Source of the DNA: Corynebacterium poyangense
Lineage (GTDB): Bacteria > Actinomycetota > Actinomycetes > Mycobacteriales > Mycobacteriaceae
NCBI RefSeq assembly: GCF_014522205.1
Contig: NZ_CP046884.1
Coordinates: forward strand, 2,108,001 to 2,172,000
Reading direction: 5' to 3'
Length of the DNA: 64,000 nt
The stretch's first letter is position 1, and every line of letters starts with the position of its first letter. Under the pieces are notes generated by a model that worked only from the letters and a program-made list of their open reading frames with translations, made no database searches and was not told the DNA's origin. Shown here in pieces: positions 31,407 to 40,784 of the stretch. Made by a program: the position numbers and the translations under genes.

Positions 31407-32909
31407 TCAGCCTTTCATGCTGCCCTTGTCTGCCAGGTTGGTGTGGAAAGAAAATGCCGTGGGAAGATCATGCGGAGTGTGAAGGAATTTACCCTTATTG
31501 GCCCGCTCATAGTATTCCTCCAGCAATGGGCGGTAATCCGGATGAGCAATAGCGATCATCTTCTTCGCCCGGTCACGCGGGGTTAGACCGCGAAGATCTG
31601 CGTAACCATATTCAGTAATAACCACCATCACATCATGTTCGGTGTGGTCAATATGGCTTGCAAAAGGAACGATGGCAGAAATCGCTCCGTCTTTCGCTAC
31701 GGAGGGAGAGATGAACGAGGAAATATAACCGTTGCGGGTGAAGTCACCGGAACCACCGATGCCATTCATCATGCGGGTACCAGAAACATTGGTGGAGTTG
31801 ATATTGCCATAAATATCAGCCTCGATCATGCCGTTAGTGGCAATCAATCCGACACGACGAATGACCTCAGGATGGTTGGAAATCTGCTGCGGACGCAAAA
31901 TGATGGAATCGCGGTACTTCTCAGCCTGGTCGTTCATTCGCTCGGCATACTCCGGGGACAAGGAGAAGGCCGTCGCAGAGGCAACGGTCATCTTGCCGGC
32001 GTCAATCAAATCAACCATGCCATCTTGGATAACTTCGGTGTAAGCCTGAATATTTTCAAACTTAGAGTCCAACAGGCCAGCCATCACCGCGTTGGGCACA
32101 TTCCCCACGCCAGACTGCATGATGTATCCGTCATAGCTCAGGCGGCCAGCGGCAACTTCTCCCTCCAGGAAATCAAGGAAATTACTGGCGATCTTCTGGG
32201 ACACTTCATCAGCTGGTTTGAAGGGGGCATTGCGGTCAGGGGAGTTGGTTTCCACCACGGCCACAACTTTGTCCAGATCAATGTCAATCCACGGAGAACC
32301 AATGCGCTGGCCGGGGGAGGTAATGGGCACCGGGATGCGGTTCGGCAGCTGTGGCATCCGCCAAATATCGTGCATTCCCTCAAGGTGTTCGGATTGCCAG
32401 GAGTTGACCTCGATGATGATGCGCTGAGCAGCGTCTAAGTACTCGACGTTGTTACCCACTGCAGACGAAGGAATGATGTGTCCTTCTTCAGTGATCCGCA
32501 CTGCTTCAACAATCGCAACATCGAGCTGCCCAAAGAAGCCCTGCTGCATGTACATACCGCTGTGCGAAAGGTGGATGTCAGCATATTTCATCTGGGCGGC
32601 GTTAATGGAGTTCCGCATACTGGGATCGGACTGATAAGGCGTACGGAAATTAATAGCATTCGCCTCAGCCAGTACTCCGTCACAGTCCGGAGCAGTAGAC
32701 GCGCCAGTAAATAAATCGATCTTAAAGTCATCACCCTTGTCATGGGCTGCCTTCGCGCGCTCAGCAATTGCGGTAGGAAGCGCCTTGGGGTAGCCAGCCC
32801 CGGTGAAACCGGAAATACCTACTTTGTCACCAGCATTAACAAATTGGGCAGCCCCCTCCGGAGACATAACTTTCCCACGAAGCTTATCGTTCGCAATCCG
32901 CTCAGACAT
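31407..32909 (-). CDS. actA: Succinyl-CoA:acetate CoA-transferase
   Basis: 500 residues from ATG 32909, chosen because GGAGG precedes it at proper spacing; the frame runs to 32981. It matches my memory of C. glutamicum ActA/Cat over its full length. GISGFTGAGYPKALP and DLFTGASTAPDCDGVLAEA lie in the N-terminal half. The catalytic glutamate is in AYTEVIQDGMVDLIDAGK, and GIGGSGDFTRNGYISSFI and HIDHTEHDVMVVITEYGYAD lie near the C-terminus. It transfers CoA from succinyl-CoA to acetate (and related acids), linking acetate activation to the TCA cycle. A hairpin follows. Confidence 0.95.
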   Translation of the reverse strand: MSERIANDKLRGKVMSPEGAAQFVNAGDKVGISGFTGAGYPKALPTAIAERAKAAHDKGDDFKIDLFTGASTAPDCDGVLAEANAINFRTPYQSDPSMRNSINAAQMKYADIHLSHSGMYMQQGFFGQLDVAIVEAVRITEEGHIIPSSAVGNNVEYLDAAQRIIIEVNSWQSEHLEGMHDIWRMPQLPNRIPVPITSPGQRIGSPWIDIDLDKVVAVVETNSPDRNAPFKPADEVSQKIASNFLDFLEGEVAAGRLSYDGYIMQSGVGNVPNAVMAGLLDSKFENIQAYTEVIQDGMVDLIDAGKMTVASATAFSLSPEYAERMNDQAEKYRDSIILRPQQISNHPEVIRRVGLIATNGMIEADIYGNINSTNVSGTRMMNGIGGSGDFTRNGYISSFISPSVAKDGAISAIVPFASHIDHTEHDVMVVITEYGYADLRGLTPRDRAKKMIAIAHPDYRPLLEEYYERANKGKFLHTPHDLPTAFSFHTNLADKGSMKG

Positions 32910-33147
32910 GTAATTACCTCCTAAAGACCAGTCCGCCTCCCTGAGAAGTGGGTATTTGACTGACCTTTGTTTGTTCTTCATGAATGGACGCTAGTCACAT
33001 CTTTGCGCCCAAGTTACGGAAACCACAGTAGCCTATTTCACTCTGATTCGCCTACTAGTCCTTTCCTCCCGCCAAAGCCATGGACTAGTCCCCAACGTAG
33101 CCTACCCCGGTTTGGGGGAAACGAGAGAAAAGAGCACAATATGGAGC

Positions 33148-34293
33148 GTGGTTTTAAAGATCGGATCCCTGGAACTTCGCTCCCCGGTGGTGTTAGCACC
33201 CATGGCAGGCGTCACGAACGTCGCGTTTCGACTCTTGTGTCGGGAGCAGGAATTGCAGCGCACAGGAACAGTATCCGGTTTATATGTGTGTGAGATGGTC
33301 ACCGCGCGGGCACTCGTCGAACGTAATGAAAAGACGTTAAAGATGACGACTTTCGCACCGGAGGAAAATCCGCGAAGCCTCCAGCTTTATACCACTGATC
33401 CGCGATACACCTATGAAGCAGCGAAAATGATTGTGGATGAGGATATTGCCGATCATATTGATATGAATTTTGGGTGCCCTGTTCCCAAGGTCACTCGTCG
33501 TGGGGGAGGTTCAGCGCTCCCCTATAAACGTCGACTATTCGGCAATATCGTGGCTGCTGCGGTCAAAGCAACTGAAGGTACTGAAGTTCCCGTCACCGTG
33601 AAATTCCGGATCGGTATCGACGAAGAACACCACACCCACTTAGATGCTGGGCGAATCGCCGTTGACGAAGGAGCCCAGGCAGTAGCTCTACATGCCCGAA
33701 CTGCCGCACAGCGCTACTCCGGGACTGCCCGCTGGGAGGAAATCACCCGACTAAAAGAACACCTCGTTCATACCGGCATCCCCGTTTTAGGGAATGGCGA
33801 TATTTTTGGCCCCGCTGATGCCCGACGCATGATGGATCAAACCGGCTGCGATGGGGTGGTGGTAGGTCGCGGTTGCTTGGGACGGCCCTGGCTATTTGCC
33901 GAACTTTCTGCGGAGCTGCGTGGTGAGGACATTCCGGCCGAGCCGACACTTGGCGAAGTATGTCAGATTATTCAACGCCATACTGAACTTCTTGCCGCCC
34001 ATGACGGAGAACAACGAGCCTGCCGTGATATTCGAAAACATATTGGCTGGTATCTGCGCGGTTTCCCGGTTGGTGGTGAGTTCCGAGCGGCTCTAGCGAA
34101 AGTGACAAGTCTGGAGGAACTCTCTAAGATTGTGCACCCCTGGGAAGATTCCACGGCTCTTGCTCGCGATGCGGATGGTGCTCGGGGCCGTCAAGGATCG
34201 CCGGGCAAGGTTGCCCTTCCGGAAGGGTGGCTGGATGATCCCGAGGATGACACCGTCCCTGAGGGAGCAGAAATTGAGAACTCTGGCGGATAG
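33148..34293 (+). CDS. dusB: tRNA-dihydrouridine synthase
   Basis: 381 residues from GTG 33148; TTG 33112 would give 393. I prefer 33148 because it gives the usual short N-terminus before KIGSLELRSPVVLAPMAGVT, but no good ribosome binding site decides. FMN-dependent TIM barrel: PMAGVTNVAFR, DMNFGCPVPKV with the catalytic Cys, NGDIF and GVVVGRGCLGRPWLF. A C-terminal helical domain follows. It reduces uridine in the D-loop of tRNA. Bacterial Dus subtypes are hard to tell apart by eye; DusB is the usual actinobacterial form. It is divergent from actA, and phoU follows 83 bases later. Confidence 0.9.
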   Translation: MVLKIGSLELRSPVVLAPMAGVTNVAFRLLCREQELQRTGTVSGLYVCEMVTARALVERNEKTLKMTTFAPEENPRSLQLYTTDPRYTYEAAKMIVDEDIADHIDMNFGCPVPKVTRRGGGSALPYKRRLFGNIVAAAVKATEGTEVPVTVKFRIGIDEEHHTHLDAGRIAVDEGAQAVALHARTAAQRYSGTARWEEITRLKEHLVHTGIPVLGNGDIFGPADARRMMDQTGCDGVVVGRGCLGRPWLFAELSAELRGEDIPAEPTLGEVCQIIQRHTELLAAHDGEQRACRDIRKHIGWYLRGFPVGGEFRAALAKVTSLEELSKIVHPWEDSTALARDADGARGRQGSPGKVALPEGWLDDPEDDTVPEGAEIENSGG

Positions 34294-34376
34294 GTACACA
34301 CGATGCGCCTGAGGCGTCGAGCCCCAGGAGACTTCTTAACGCGCGAAATCTGTGTCTTCCATCTATGCTGTTAGCC

Positions 34377-35123
34377 ATGCGAACCGCTTATCGGGAACAT
34401 TTAGATGCCTTTGCCCATGATCTCATTTTGATGTGCGATATCGTGCAAGAAACAATGACGCAGGCATCTCGAGCGTTATTACAACATTCCTTAGAAGCAG
34501 CAGAAGATGCGCTGTCCTTATCTGATCAACTGGAGGAAACGCGCGTCCGCTGCGATACCCGAGCTATTGAACTATTAGCCTTAGAAGCTCCCGTAGCCCG
34601 GGATCTCCGCCAAGTCATCTCCTCCATTTATATTGTGGAAGATTTCGACCGAATGGCCGCCCTAGGAATGCATGTGGCTCGTTGTGCCCGACGCCGCCAC
34701 CCCGGCGCTGTTCTTCCCGAACCCATTGTGGGGTACTTTGAAGAACTAGCCCGCTTAGTGGCAGATATGGGTGCGCGGGTTCGAGACCTTTTGGTTGACC
34801 CGGACCCGGAAGTAGCCGTGGTCCTCGGTCAAGACGACGATGCCGTCGATGATCTCCACGACCATCTCATGAGTATGCTGACCCTCAGGGAATGGCCGCA
34901 TAGCACGTGTGCCGCGGTGGATATCACTCTTCTAGCTCGCTATTATGAGCGCTTTGCCGATCATTGTGTCAATGTGGCCGCCAGAATTGTGTACCTCACC
35001 ACCGGCATGATGAAAGAAGAATACTTAGCAGAACGAGAACGCTCTAAAGAAGAGGAAGATTTTCAACGCCGCTTTGAAGATCTTGAGCGGATCTACCATC
35101 GGGGCCGTTCATCTTCCTCTTAA
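34377..35123 (+). CDS. phoU: Phosphate signalling complex protein PhoU
   Basis: 248 residues from ATG 34377 (MRTAYREHLDAF, the usual family start). Two three-helix PhoU repeats with metal-site motifs: EDFDRMAALGMHVAR in the first and YYERFADHCVNVAARIVYLT in the second. A charged C-terminal tail rich in Glu and Arg follows. It restrains PstSCAB and phosphate signalling when phosphate is plentiful. It is convergent with pstB; only 20 bases, holding a C-run/G-run hairpin, separate the stops. Confidence 0.95.
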   Translation: MRTAYREHLDAFAHDLILMCDIVQETMTQASRALLQHSLEAAEDALSLSDQLEETRVRCDTRAIELLALEAPVARDLRQVISSIYIVEDFDRMAALGMHVARCARRRHPGAVLPEPIVGYFEELARLVADMGARVRDLLVDPDPEVAVVLGQDDDAVDDLHDHLMSMLTLREWPHSTCAAVDITLLARYYERFADHCVNVAARIVYLTTGMMKEEYLAERERSKEEEDFQRRFEDLERIYHRGRSSSS

Positions 35124-35143
35124 TCCCCCCCTTGGCGGGGCGG

Positions 35144-35917
35144 TTAGCCAAATCGACCGGAAATATAGTCCTCGGTTTCTTTCTTTTCCGGTGTCTCGAA
35201 AATCCGACGCGTCGGACCGTATTCCACTAGTCGGCCGGGTTTACCCGTTGCTTCCAGGGAGAAGAATGCGGTTTGCTCTGACACCCGGGCGGCTTGCTGC
35301 ATATTATGCGTCACGATGACGATGGTGTACTTTTCCCTGAGTTCGTGAATTAATTCCTCAACCGCCAGGGTAGAGATGGGGTCCAAGGCAGAGCACGGCT
35401 CATCCATTAACAGCACCTCGGGTTCCACCGCTATAGCTCTAGCGATACACAACCGCTGCTGCTGCCCGCCCGATAAACCACCACCTGGCCTATCTAAACG
35501 GTCTTTCACTTCTTCCCATAAATTCGCCCCCCGCAGGGATTTCTCCGCCACCTCTTTGAGCTTCTTCTTATTCCGCTCGCCCGCTAATTTCAGCCCCGCC
35601 ACCACGTTGTCTTCAATAGACATTGTGGGAAAGGGGTTAGCTTTCTGAAACACCATCCCCACGGTGTTTCTGACCGACACCGGGTCTACTTGCTGACCAT
35701 AAATATTTTCCCCATCCAGCAGGATTTCTCCTTGAACGCTGGCCCCCGGTGTCACCTCATGCATCCGGTTAAGGGTACGAAGCACAGTGGATTTTCCGCA
35801 TCCGGAAGGACCAATAAAAGCTGTTACTGACCGCGCTGGAATATCCATCGACACGTTTTGAACCGCATGAAAATCACCATAGTAAATATTCACGTCATTG
35901 AGTTTGAGCTTGCTCAT
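35144..35917 (-). CDS. pstB: Phosphate ABC transporter ATP-binding protein
   Basis: 257 residues. Walker [10 protein letters not shown] (36-44), Q-loop [17 protein letters not shown] typical of PstB, signature [15 protein letters not shown], Walker [14 protein letters not shown]. It powers phosphate import. Last gene of pstSCAB, 23 bases after pstA. Confidence 0.97.
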   Translation of the reverse strand: MSKLKLNDVNIYYGDFHAVQNVSMDIPARSVTAFIGPSGCGKSTVLRTLNRMHEVTPGASVQGEILLDGENIYGQQVDPVSVRNTVGMVFQKANPFPTMSIEDNVVAGLKLAGERNKKKLKEVAEKSLRGANLWEEVKDRLDRPGGGLSGGQQQRLCIARAIAVEPEVLLMDEPCSALDPISTLAVEELIHELREKYTIVIVTHNMQQAARVSEQTAFFSLEATGKPGRLVEYGPTRRIFETPEKKETEDYISGRFG

Positions 35918-35940
35918 CGGGTGAGATCCTTACTTTTGTA

Positions 35941-36840
35941 TTAGTGAGTTTTGACCGAGAAATGGGAAGATATCCACCGCGCCCCCACGTTCAACACGGC
36001 GATAATGAACACCAACGTAAAAGCAGCCCCCCACAGTTTCGCAAGCACAGCATCAGATGTCCCAGCCTTATACATATCCAGCATCATCAATGGCAGGGAT
36101 GATTGCGGGCCGTTGAGAGCATCCCAGTTAATCACCTGGGTTGAGCCCACCAACACAAAAACAGGCGCAGATTCACCCATGATGCGGGCGATAGCTAACA
36201 TCACGCCGGTGATAATTCCGGATAAGGCCGTAGGCAGCACAATGCGAGCAATGGTTTTCCACTTGGGGACCCCTAAAGCATAGGAGGCTTCCCGGAGGTC
36301 TTGGGGCACTACTCGAAGCATCTCTTCGGTATTCCGGATAATCACCGGAACCATGAGGATGACCAACGCTAGGGACACGGCCAGACCAGAGCGATCAAAA
36401 CCGAAAAGCACAATCCAGGCGGAATAGATGAATAACGCCGCCACGATGGAAGGCACGCCCGTCAGGATGTCCACCATGAAGGTAGTGAACCGGGCTAATC
36501 GTGAACCATTGGCGTATTCCACCAGATAGATGGCGGTGAAGATCCCAATAGGAATAGATAACGCTGCGGTGATAAGCGTCTGAACTAGGGTGCCAACAAT
36601 AGCGTGGAGGGCACCGCCGCCAGCAGTGTGATACATCACTCCACGCTGAGAGGTAGTCCACCATTCAAGATGAAGCACTGGGCCAATACCGCGAGCCACC
36701 ACTTCCCAGAGCACCCATACCAGGGGGATCAGGGCAAGAAACATGGTCGAGCTAATCAACACAGTAGCAAAGTGATTAGAGAATCGGCGTCGGGTGGACA
36801 CACCCACCCTGGTGTTGGAACGGGACGTAAGGACAGTCAT
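35941..36840 (-). CDS. pstA: Phosphate ABC transporter permease PstA
   Basis: 299 residues, six membrane helices. The EAA loop that contacts PstB reads EASYALGVPKWKTIARIVLP. Inner-membrane half of the phosphate channel. It starts directly after the pstC stop without a gap. Confidence 0.96.
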   Translation of the reverse strand: MTVLTSRSNTRVGVSTRRRFSNHFATVLISSTMFLALIPLVWVLWEVVARGIGPVLHLEWWTTSQRGVMYHTAGGGALHAIVGTLVQTLITAALSIPIGIFTAIYLVEYANGSRLARFTTFMVDILTGVPSIVAALFIYSAWIVLFGFDRSGLAVSLALVILMVPVIIRNTEEMLRVVPQDLREASYALGVPKWKTIARIVLPTALSGIITGVMLAIARIMGESAPVFVLVGSTQVINWDALNGPQSSLPLMMLDMYKAGTSDAVLAKLWGAAFTLVFIIAVLNVGARWISSHFSVKTH

Positions 36841-37899
36841 TTATTTCTTCCTCCGGGAAATCACTCCACGGGCAAGGGCGTTGACGAGGAAGGTGAGGGC
36901 AAAAAGCACCAAACCAGCGGCGATGTAGGCGCCCGCTCTGAGGTCATCATTGAACTCGGGGGCGGCGTTGGCAATGGCGGTAGCAAAGGTGGTTCCGCCG
37001 TCGAATAGCGAACCCCGGAACGCCGTAGAGGGGGATACCACCATGTACAAGGCCATGGTTTCACCTAGTGCGCGGCCTAGACCAAGCATCCCACCGGCGA
37101 TAAAGGCGGAACGACCGAAAGGCAAAACCGTCATGCGGACTACTTCCCAACGGGTTGCACCCAGGGCTAGAGCAGCCTCAATGTGGCCCTTCGGCGTTTG
37201 GACAAACACTTCCCGGGTGGTGGCGGCAATCACCGGCAAAATCATCACCGCAAGCACTACCCCTCCGGTAAAGACGTTGCGTCCGGTATCAAAGGAGGGT
37301 GAATTTGGGTAGGTGGCAAAAAGCGGAATGAAGCTGAGGTGGGCGTGGAGAAAGACATAAAGCTCTTTGAGGGAGGGGCCCAGGACCTGCCAACCCCATA
37401 AGCCGTAGACGATGGAGGGGACGGCGGCCAGCATATCGACCAAATGCCCCAGAGGTTTGACGAGATTTTTCGGCGCGTAGTTTGACAGGTAGATAGCAAT
37501 TCCCAGAGCCACCGGCATGGCTAAGACCAAAGCCAAGAGGGAAATCATGACTGTGACAGCCAAGAGATTGGGGATCCCGAAGTACATGGCGGAGGTGTCG
37601 GTAGTGTTCCATGCCTCTGAGTAGGTGAAAAAACCCACCAAGCCCTTGGCGTTATTGCTCAGCGCAGGGACTGCCCGCCACAGCAAGAACACACCGATAG
37701 CAGCAATGATGAAGCTAATAAATCCAGCCGAGGATAGCGACAAACCGCTGAATACCCGGTCCCCTATGCGTCGAACCCCTCGGGTTGGATGTAAGGAGTG
37801 TTCTGGGAGAGGACCCGGATCAGGTTCCGGAACAATTGTCGGGGTCGATGACGGCGCCGGTCGGGAACGACGCTGAGCAGAAGGAAAAGAATAAGTCAT
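36841..37899 (-). CDS. pstC: Phosphate ABC transporter permease PstC
   Basis: 352 residues. A 50-residue Pro/Arg-rich cytoplasmic N-terminus precedes six membrane helices. The EAA loop reads EAALALGATRWEVVRMTVLP, then GLGRALGETMA follows. Partner of PstA. 15 bases after pstS. Confidence 0.96.
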   Translation of the reverse strand: MTYSFPSAQRRSRPAPSSTPTIVPEPDPGPLPEHSLHPTRGVRRIGDRVFSGLSLSSAGFISFIIAAIGVFLLWRAVPALSNNAKGLVGFFTYSEAWNTTDTSAMYFGIPNLLAVTVMISLLALVLAMPVALGIAIYLSNYAPKNLVKPLGHLVDMLAAVPSIVYGLWGWQVLGPSLKELYVFLHAHLSFIPLFATYPNSPSFDTGRNVFTGGVVLAVMILPVIAATTREVFVQTPKGHIEAALALGATRWEVVRMTVLPFGRSAFIAGGMLGLGRALGETMALYMVVSPSTAFRGSLFDGGTTFATAIANAAPEFNDDLRAGAYIAAGLVLFALTFLVNALARGVISRRKK

Positions 37900-37914
37900 G
37901 ATTCAGCCAAAGAA

Positions 37915-38997
37915 TTAGTGGATAGCGTTAACAGCATCAACGAGGCGATCATGGTGGGAACCAGCAACCGGAATATAGCCCAAGTCAGCTAATTGGTCAT
38001 CCTGGGAGTTCAAAGCCACCGTGAGGAAATCTTTGACCAAGTTTCGAGTTTGTTCGTCATACCCAGCAGAGCAAACAATCTCATAGGTGGTCAACACGAG
38101 AGGATAGGTATTGGCTTGGTTCATCCGGTACAAGGCCTTGGTGTCTACCACCATGTTGTGGCCTTCACCGCTAAAGGTTAAGGAATCTAACGCGGAATTC
38201 ACGGTCTCTTTAGTGGGAGAAACCGGACCGTGCCCAAAGTCCACGTTCGCTACTCCTAGACCTTGCTGGTGAGCAAACCCAGCTTCCACGTAGGTGATAG
38301 CGCCATCAATATTCTTCACCTCAGTTGCTACGCCATTTGAGCCGTTAGCTCCAGCACCCACCGCGGTAGGGAATTGCTGGCCCTCACCGGACCAGTCGGT
38401 GTTCGCAGCAAGGAATTTTTGGAAGTTATCTGAGGTTCCGGATTCATCCGAGCGGTAAATCACCGAAATCTTCCGGTCCGGCAACTCTACGCCCTTGTTT
38501 TCTGCGGCGATGGCTGGATCATTCCACTGTGTAATCTTGCCGCTGAAAATCTTAGAGATGGTATCTACGCTGAGATTCAGATTGTCGGTGCCATCGAGGT
38601 GGTAGGCAATAGCAACCGGCCCAATGACCATCGGAAGATGCCAGGCGTCGTTACCTCCGCAGCGCTTCTTTGCTGCAGCAACTTGATCATCTTTAAGGGG
38701 TGAATCAGACCCGGCGAAAGCAACCTGACCAGCCACGAAATTAGTCCGACCGGAACCGGAACCCGAAGCGTTATAGGACAAGCTAGCCCCACCACTCGCC
38801 TCTTGGAACCGGTGGGCGAAATAGTCCATCGCATTTTGCTGGGAAGATGCGCCCTCCCCGACCAAGTTTCCGCTAGCACCACTTAATCCTGGGATCGTGG
38901 TCCCTCCCCCACTGCTCCCAGTTTCGCTACAGGCACTAAGCGTCATTGCCCCAGCAAGAACAGCAGCACATAAAACACCAGCACGGACATTGTTCAT
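37915..38997 (-). CDS. pstS: Phosphate-binding lipoprotein PstS
   Basis: 360 residues from ATG 38997, with AAAGGG nine bases upstream; the frame continues upstream but without a signal peptide at its start. Lipobox LSAC (about residues 20-23). Phosphate-site motifs: GEGASSQQNAM, YNASGSGSGRTNF, FAGSDSPL and IYRSDESGTSDNFQKFL. It binds phosphate outside the membrane and hands it to PstCA. First gene of the operon. Confidence 0.96.
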   Translation of the reverse strand: MNNVRAGVLCAAVLAGAMTLSACSETGSSGGGTTIPGLSGASGNLVGEGASSQQNAMDYFAHRFQEASGGASLSYNASGSGSGRTNFVAGQVAFAGSDSPLKDDQVAAAKKRCGGNDAWHLPMVIGPVAIAYHLDGTDNLNLSVDTISKIFSGKITQWNDPAIAAENKGVELPDRKISVIYRSDESGTSDNFQKFLAANTDWSGEGQQFPTAVGAGANGSNGVATEVKNIDGAITYVEAGFAHQQGLGVANVDFGHGPVSPTKETVNSALDSLTFSGEGHNMVVDTKALYRMNQANTYPLVLTTYEIVCSAGYDEQTRNLVKDFLTVALNSQDDQLADLGYIPVAGSHHDRLVDAVNAIH

Positions 38998-39115
38998 GGT
39001 GTGGGACCCTTTCCACAATTGATCGATTCTCACACCGAAGCAACTTAAGGCCCACAGATGACTAACGCTGCCCCACTAGATGAAGAGCCGGTGAACTTCC
39101 CCCGAACATTTAGCG
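38998..39115 (-). promoter_or_regulatory. pstS promoter region
   Basis: 118 bases between mshD and pstS. On the minus strand GTTCACC and CTTCATC (39090-39096 and 39079-39085) recur with an 11-base period, which resembles response-regulator repeats of the PhoR type that control pst in C. glutamicum. CTAACGCT (39062-39069) and AGCGTTAG (39112-39119) form an 8-bp inverted repeat around them. Confidence 0.35.
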
Positions 39116-40009
39116 TTAGGAGGTGATTCCATACACCGTGTGTTGTTCACTCACGCTAAAACCGCGTGCCCGATATAACCCCACGGCAGCTTCGTTATCT
39201 GACTCCACGTACAAGATAATTTTCTTGGCATGATGATCAAGAAACATTCGACGTATCCCCAACGCCAATAACGGAGTTCCCAGCTTCTTTCCCTGGAACC
39301 TCGGGGATAGTCCCACCACGTACACTTCGCCCACAGCGTCGGCACCACCATGCCATTTAGTCCAATGGAATCCAGCTAATGGCGGAGTTTGAGAACTTGA
39401 GTTCTCTTCCCAGAGAAAGAACACGTCATCGGGACTAAACCACTCAGCCTGTTGAGCTCGGTGCAATCGCTGACGATCCCAGCCGCCTTGTTCCGGATGC
39501 CAACTAAAAGCCTCGTTATTGACCGCTAGCCACGCATCTTCCACGCTCTCGGAGGACCAGCGGCGTTGCGCCTCTGACAGAGTCGTCGCGAAAAACCCGG
39601 CGGGGATGGATACTTCTGATTCTTTGGCCAAATGCTCCTCGCTTAGGGACATCACCAATAATTCTCGGATCACGGAGTACCCATAGTTGGCAGCAAGATG
39701 CTGAGCAGCAGCGCAATTGCCATGCGCCCAAAACTGGACTTGTGGCTGAGTATCCCGAATCTCCTCAATAAGGCCACGCCCAATGCCGCGGCCCCGGAAC
39801 TCCGGGTGAACGCTTAGCTCTACCTGATCGACGTCGAGCGCAGCAATAGCAATGGGAACGGAATTTTCCCATCGGATGAAGTGACGGTGCCCTAAGGACG
39901 GGTCGGCTATACCATTGAGGAAATGCTCTGACAATGGTTCTATCCCGTCAACCGAGGCTATCTGCTCAAGGAGATGGTGAATCTGCCGGTGTTGTTCTTG
40001 GGAGATCAT
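39116..40009 (-). CDS. mshD: Mycothiol synthase (acetyl-CoA:Cys-GlcN-Ins acetyltransferase)
   Basis: 297 residues from ATG 40009 (MISQEQHRQI). The frame extends to 40192, but that part is Arg/Ser-rich and antisense to the next gene. Two GNAT domains in tandem: the first with VELSVHPEFRGRGIGRGLIE, the second with VYVVGLSPRFQGKKLGTPLL and YVESDNEAAVGLYRARGF. It performs the last step of mycothiol synthesis, a thiol confined to actinobacteria. It lies upstream of pst, as in C. glutamicum. Only 22 bases separate its start from the divergent gene. Confidence 0.93.
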   Translation of the reverse strand: MISQEQHRQIHHLLEQIASVDGIEPLSEHFLNGIADPSLGHRHFIRWENSVPIAIAALDVDQVELSVHPEFRGRGIGRGLIEEIRDTQPQVQFWAHGNCAAAQHLAANYGYSVIRELLVMSLSEEHLAKESEVSIPAGFFATTLSEAQRRWSSESVEDAWLAVNNEAFSWHPEQGGWDRQRLHRAQQAEWFSPDDVFFLWEENSSSQTPPLAGFHWTKWHGGADAVGEVYVVGLSPRFQGKKLGTPLLALGIRRMFLDHHAKKIILYVESDNEAAVGLYRARGFSVSEQHTVYGITS

Positions 40010-40031
40010 GGCCCCAGGGTAGCCTGAGAGA

Positions 40032-40784
40032 GTGAATATTCCGCGGCGACTTATTTTCTCAGTGGTCAGCATTGTCCTCGTGGTGGGGCTTGTTCTCCTT
40101 GTTGACCTGGGGTTAGCTATCCGCGCGGAGCGAAAAACAGCCCAGGAGGTACGCAGCATCGCCGGTCTCGCCACTGATCCGCGAGTCAGCATCGGCGGGT
40201 TTCCCTATCTTCTCTCTGCCCTCACCGGCGAGGTCTCCGGAATCTCCGCCGTAGCCTTCGACGTGGATGTCCCAGAATTTGGGATGCTCAACGCCAGCAC
40301 CAGCTACTCCACAGTAGAGATCACTCCGAGCCAACTCATCTCCGGGGACTTCTCCAGCGCAGTAGCAGAGCTTTTTTCCCGCACCCTGAGTCTGGACGGA
40401 GTTGCCTTAGGAAACCAGCTGAATATCACGAACCTGGAGATAGCTAATCCCTATGATATTTCCCCAGGTGGTGGGGTTGCGAGCGAAGTCCAGCTAAGTG
40501 GAACACCAGTGGGGTTTGATAAACCGGTAACAGTGGTGGCTGCGTTGAGGCTTAACGGCCCGTGGTTTCATCTCATTCCTCGTCAGGTGATTAGTGCCCC
40601 CGAGGGCCGCGAAAAAGATGCCCTGGCCGCGTTTCAGTGGGATTTAGACACCCGACGCCTGCCTTTAGCGCAACAAGCCGAAGCTGTATATGTGCGGGGC
40701 GGTTCCATCTATTTTGAGACTCAACGAAGAAATGTGCAGGTTCAGGTGGATGACTTATCTCCCATCAAGAAGGTTAATTTCTAA
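40032..40784 (+). CDS. LmeA-like lipid-binding protein (DUF2993)
   Basis: 250 residues from GTG 40032. One N-terminal membrane segment or signal anchor (about 8-30), then a DUF2993-type domain with the typical DPRVSIGGFPYLLSALTGEV start. The mycobacterial relative LmeA binds phospholipid and supports lipomannan elongation. This role is transferred by family only. It overlaps the convergent lipid-kinase-like gene by 11 bases. Confidence 0.75.
   Translation: MNIPRRLIFSVVSIVLVVGLVLLVDLGLAIRAERKTAQEVRSIAGLATDPRVSIGGFPYLLSALTGEVSGISAVAFDVDVPEFGMLNASTSYSTVEITPSQLISGDFSSAVAELFSRTLSLDGVALGNQLNITNLEIANPYDISPGGGVASEVQLSGTPVGFDKPVTVVAALRLNGPWFHLIPRQVISAPEGREKDALAAFQWDLDTRRLPLAQQAEAVYVRGGSIYFETQRRNVQVQVDDLSPIKKVNF

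Noticed and set aside
31635..32438. 267-codon plus-strand frame inside actA
   Set aside because: Antisense to a strongly recognised gene, with no domain or signal; a shadow caused by codon bias.
40010..40192. N-terminal extension of mshD
   Set aside because: Arg/Ser-rich and antisense to the LmeA-like gene; MshD proteins begin near 40009.
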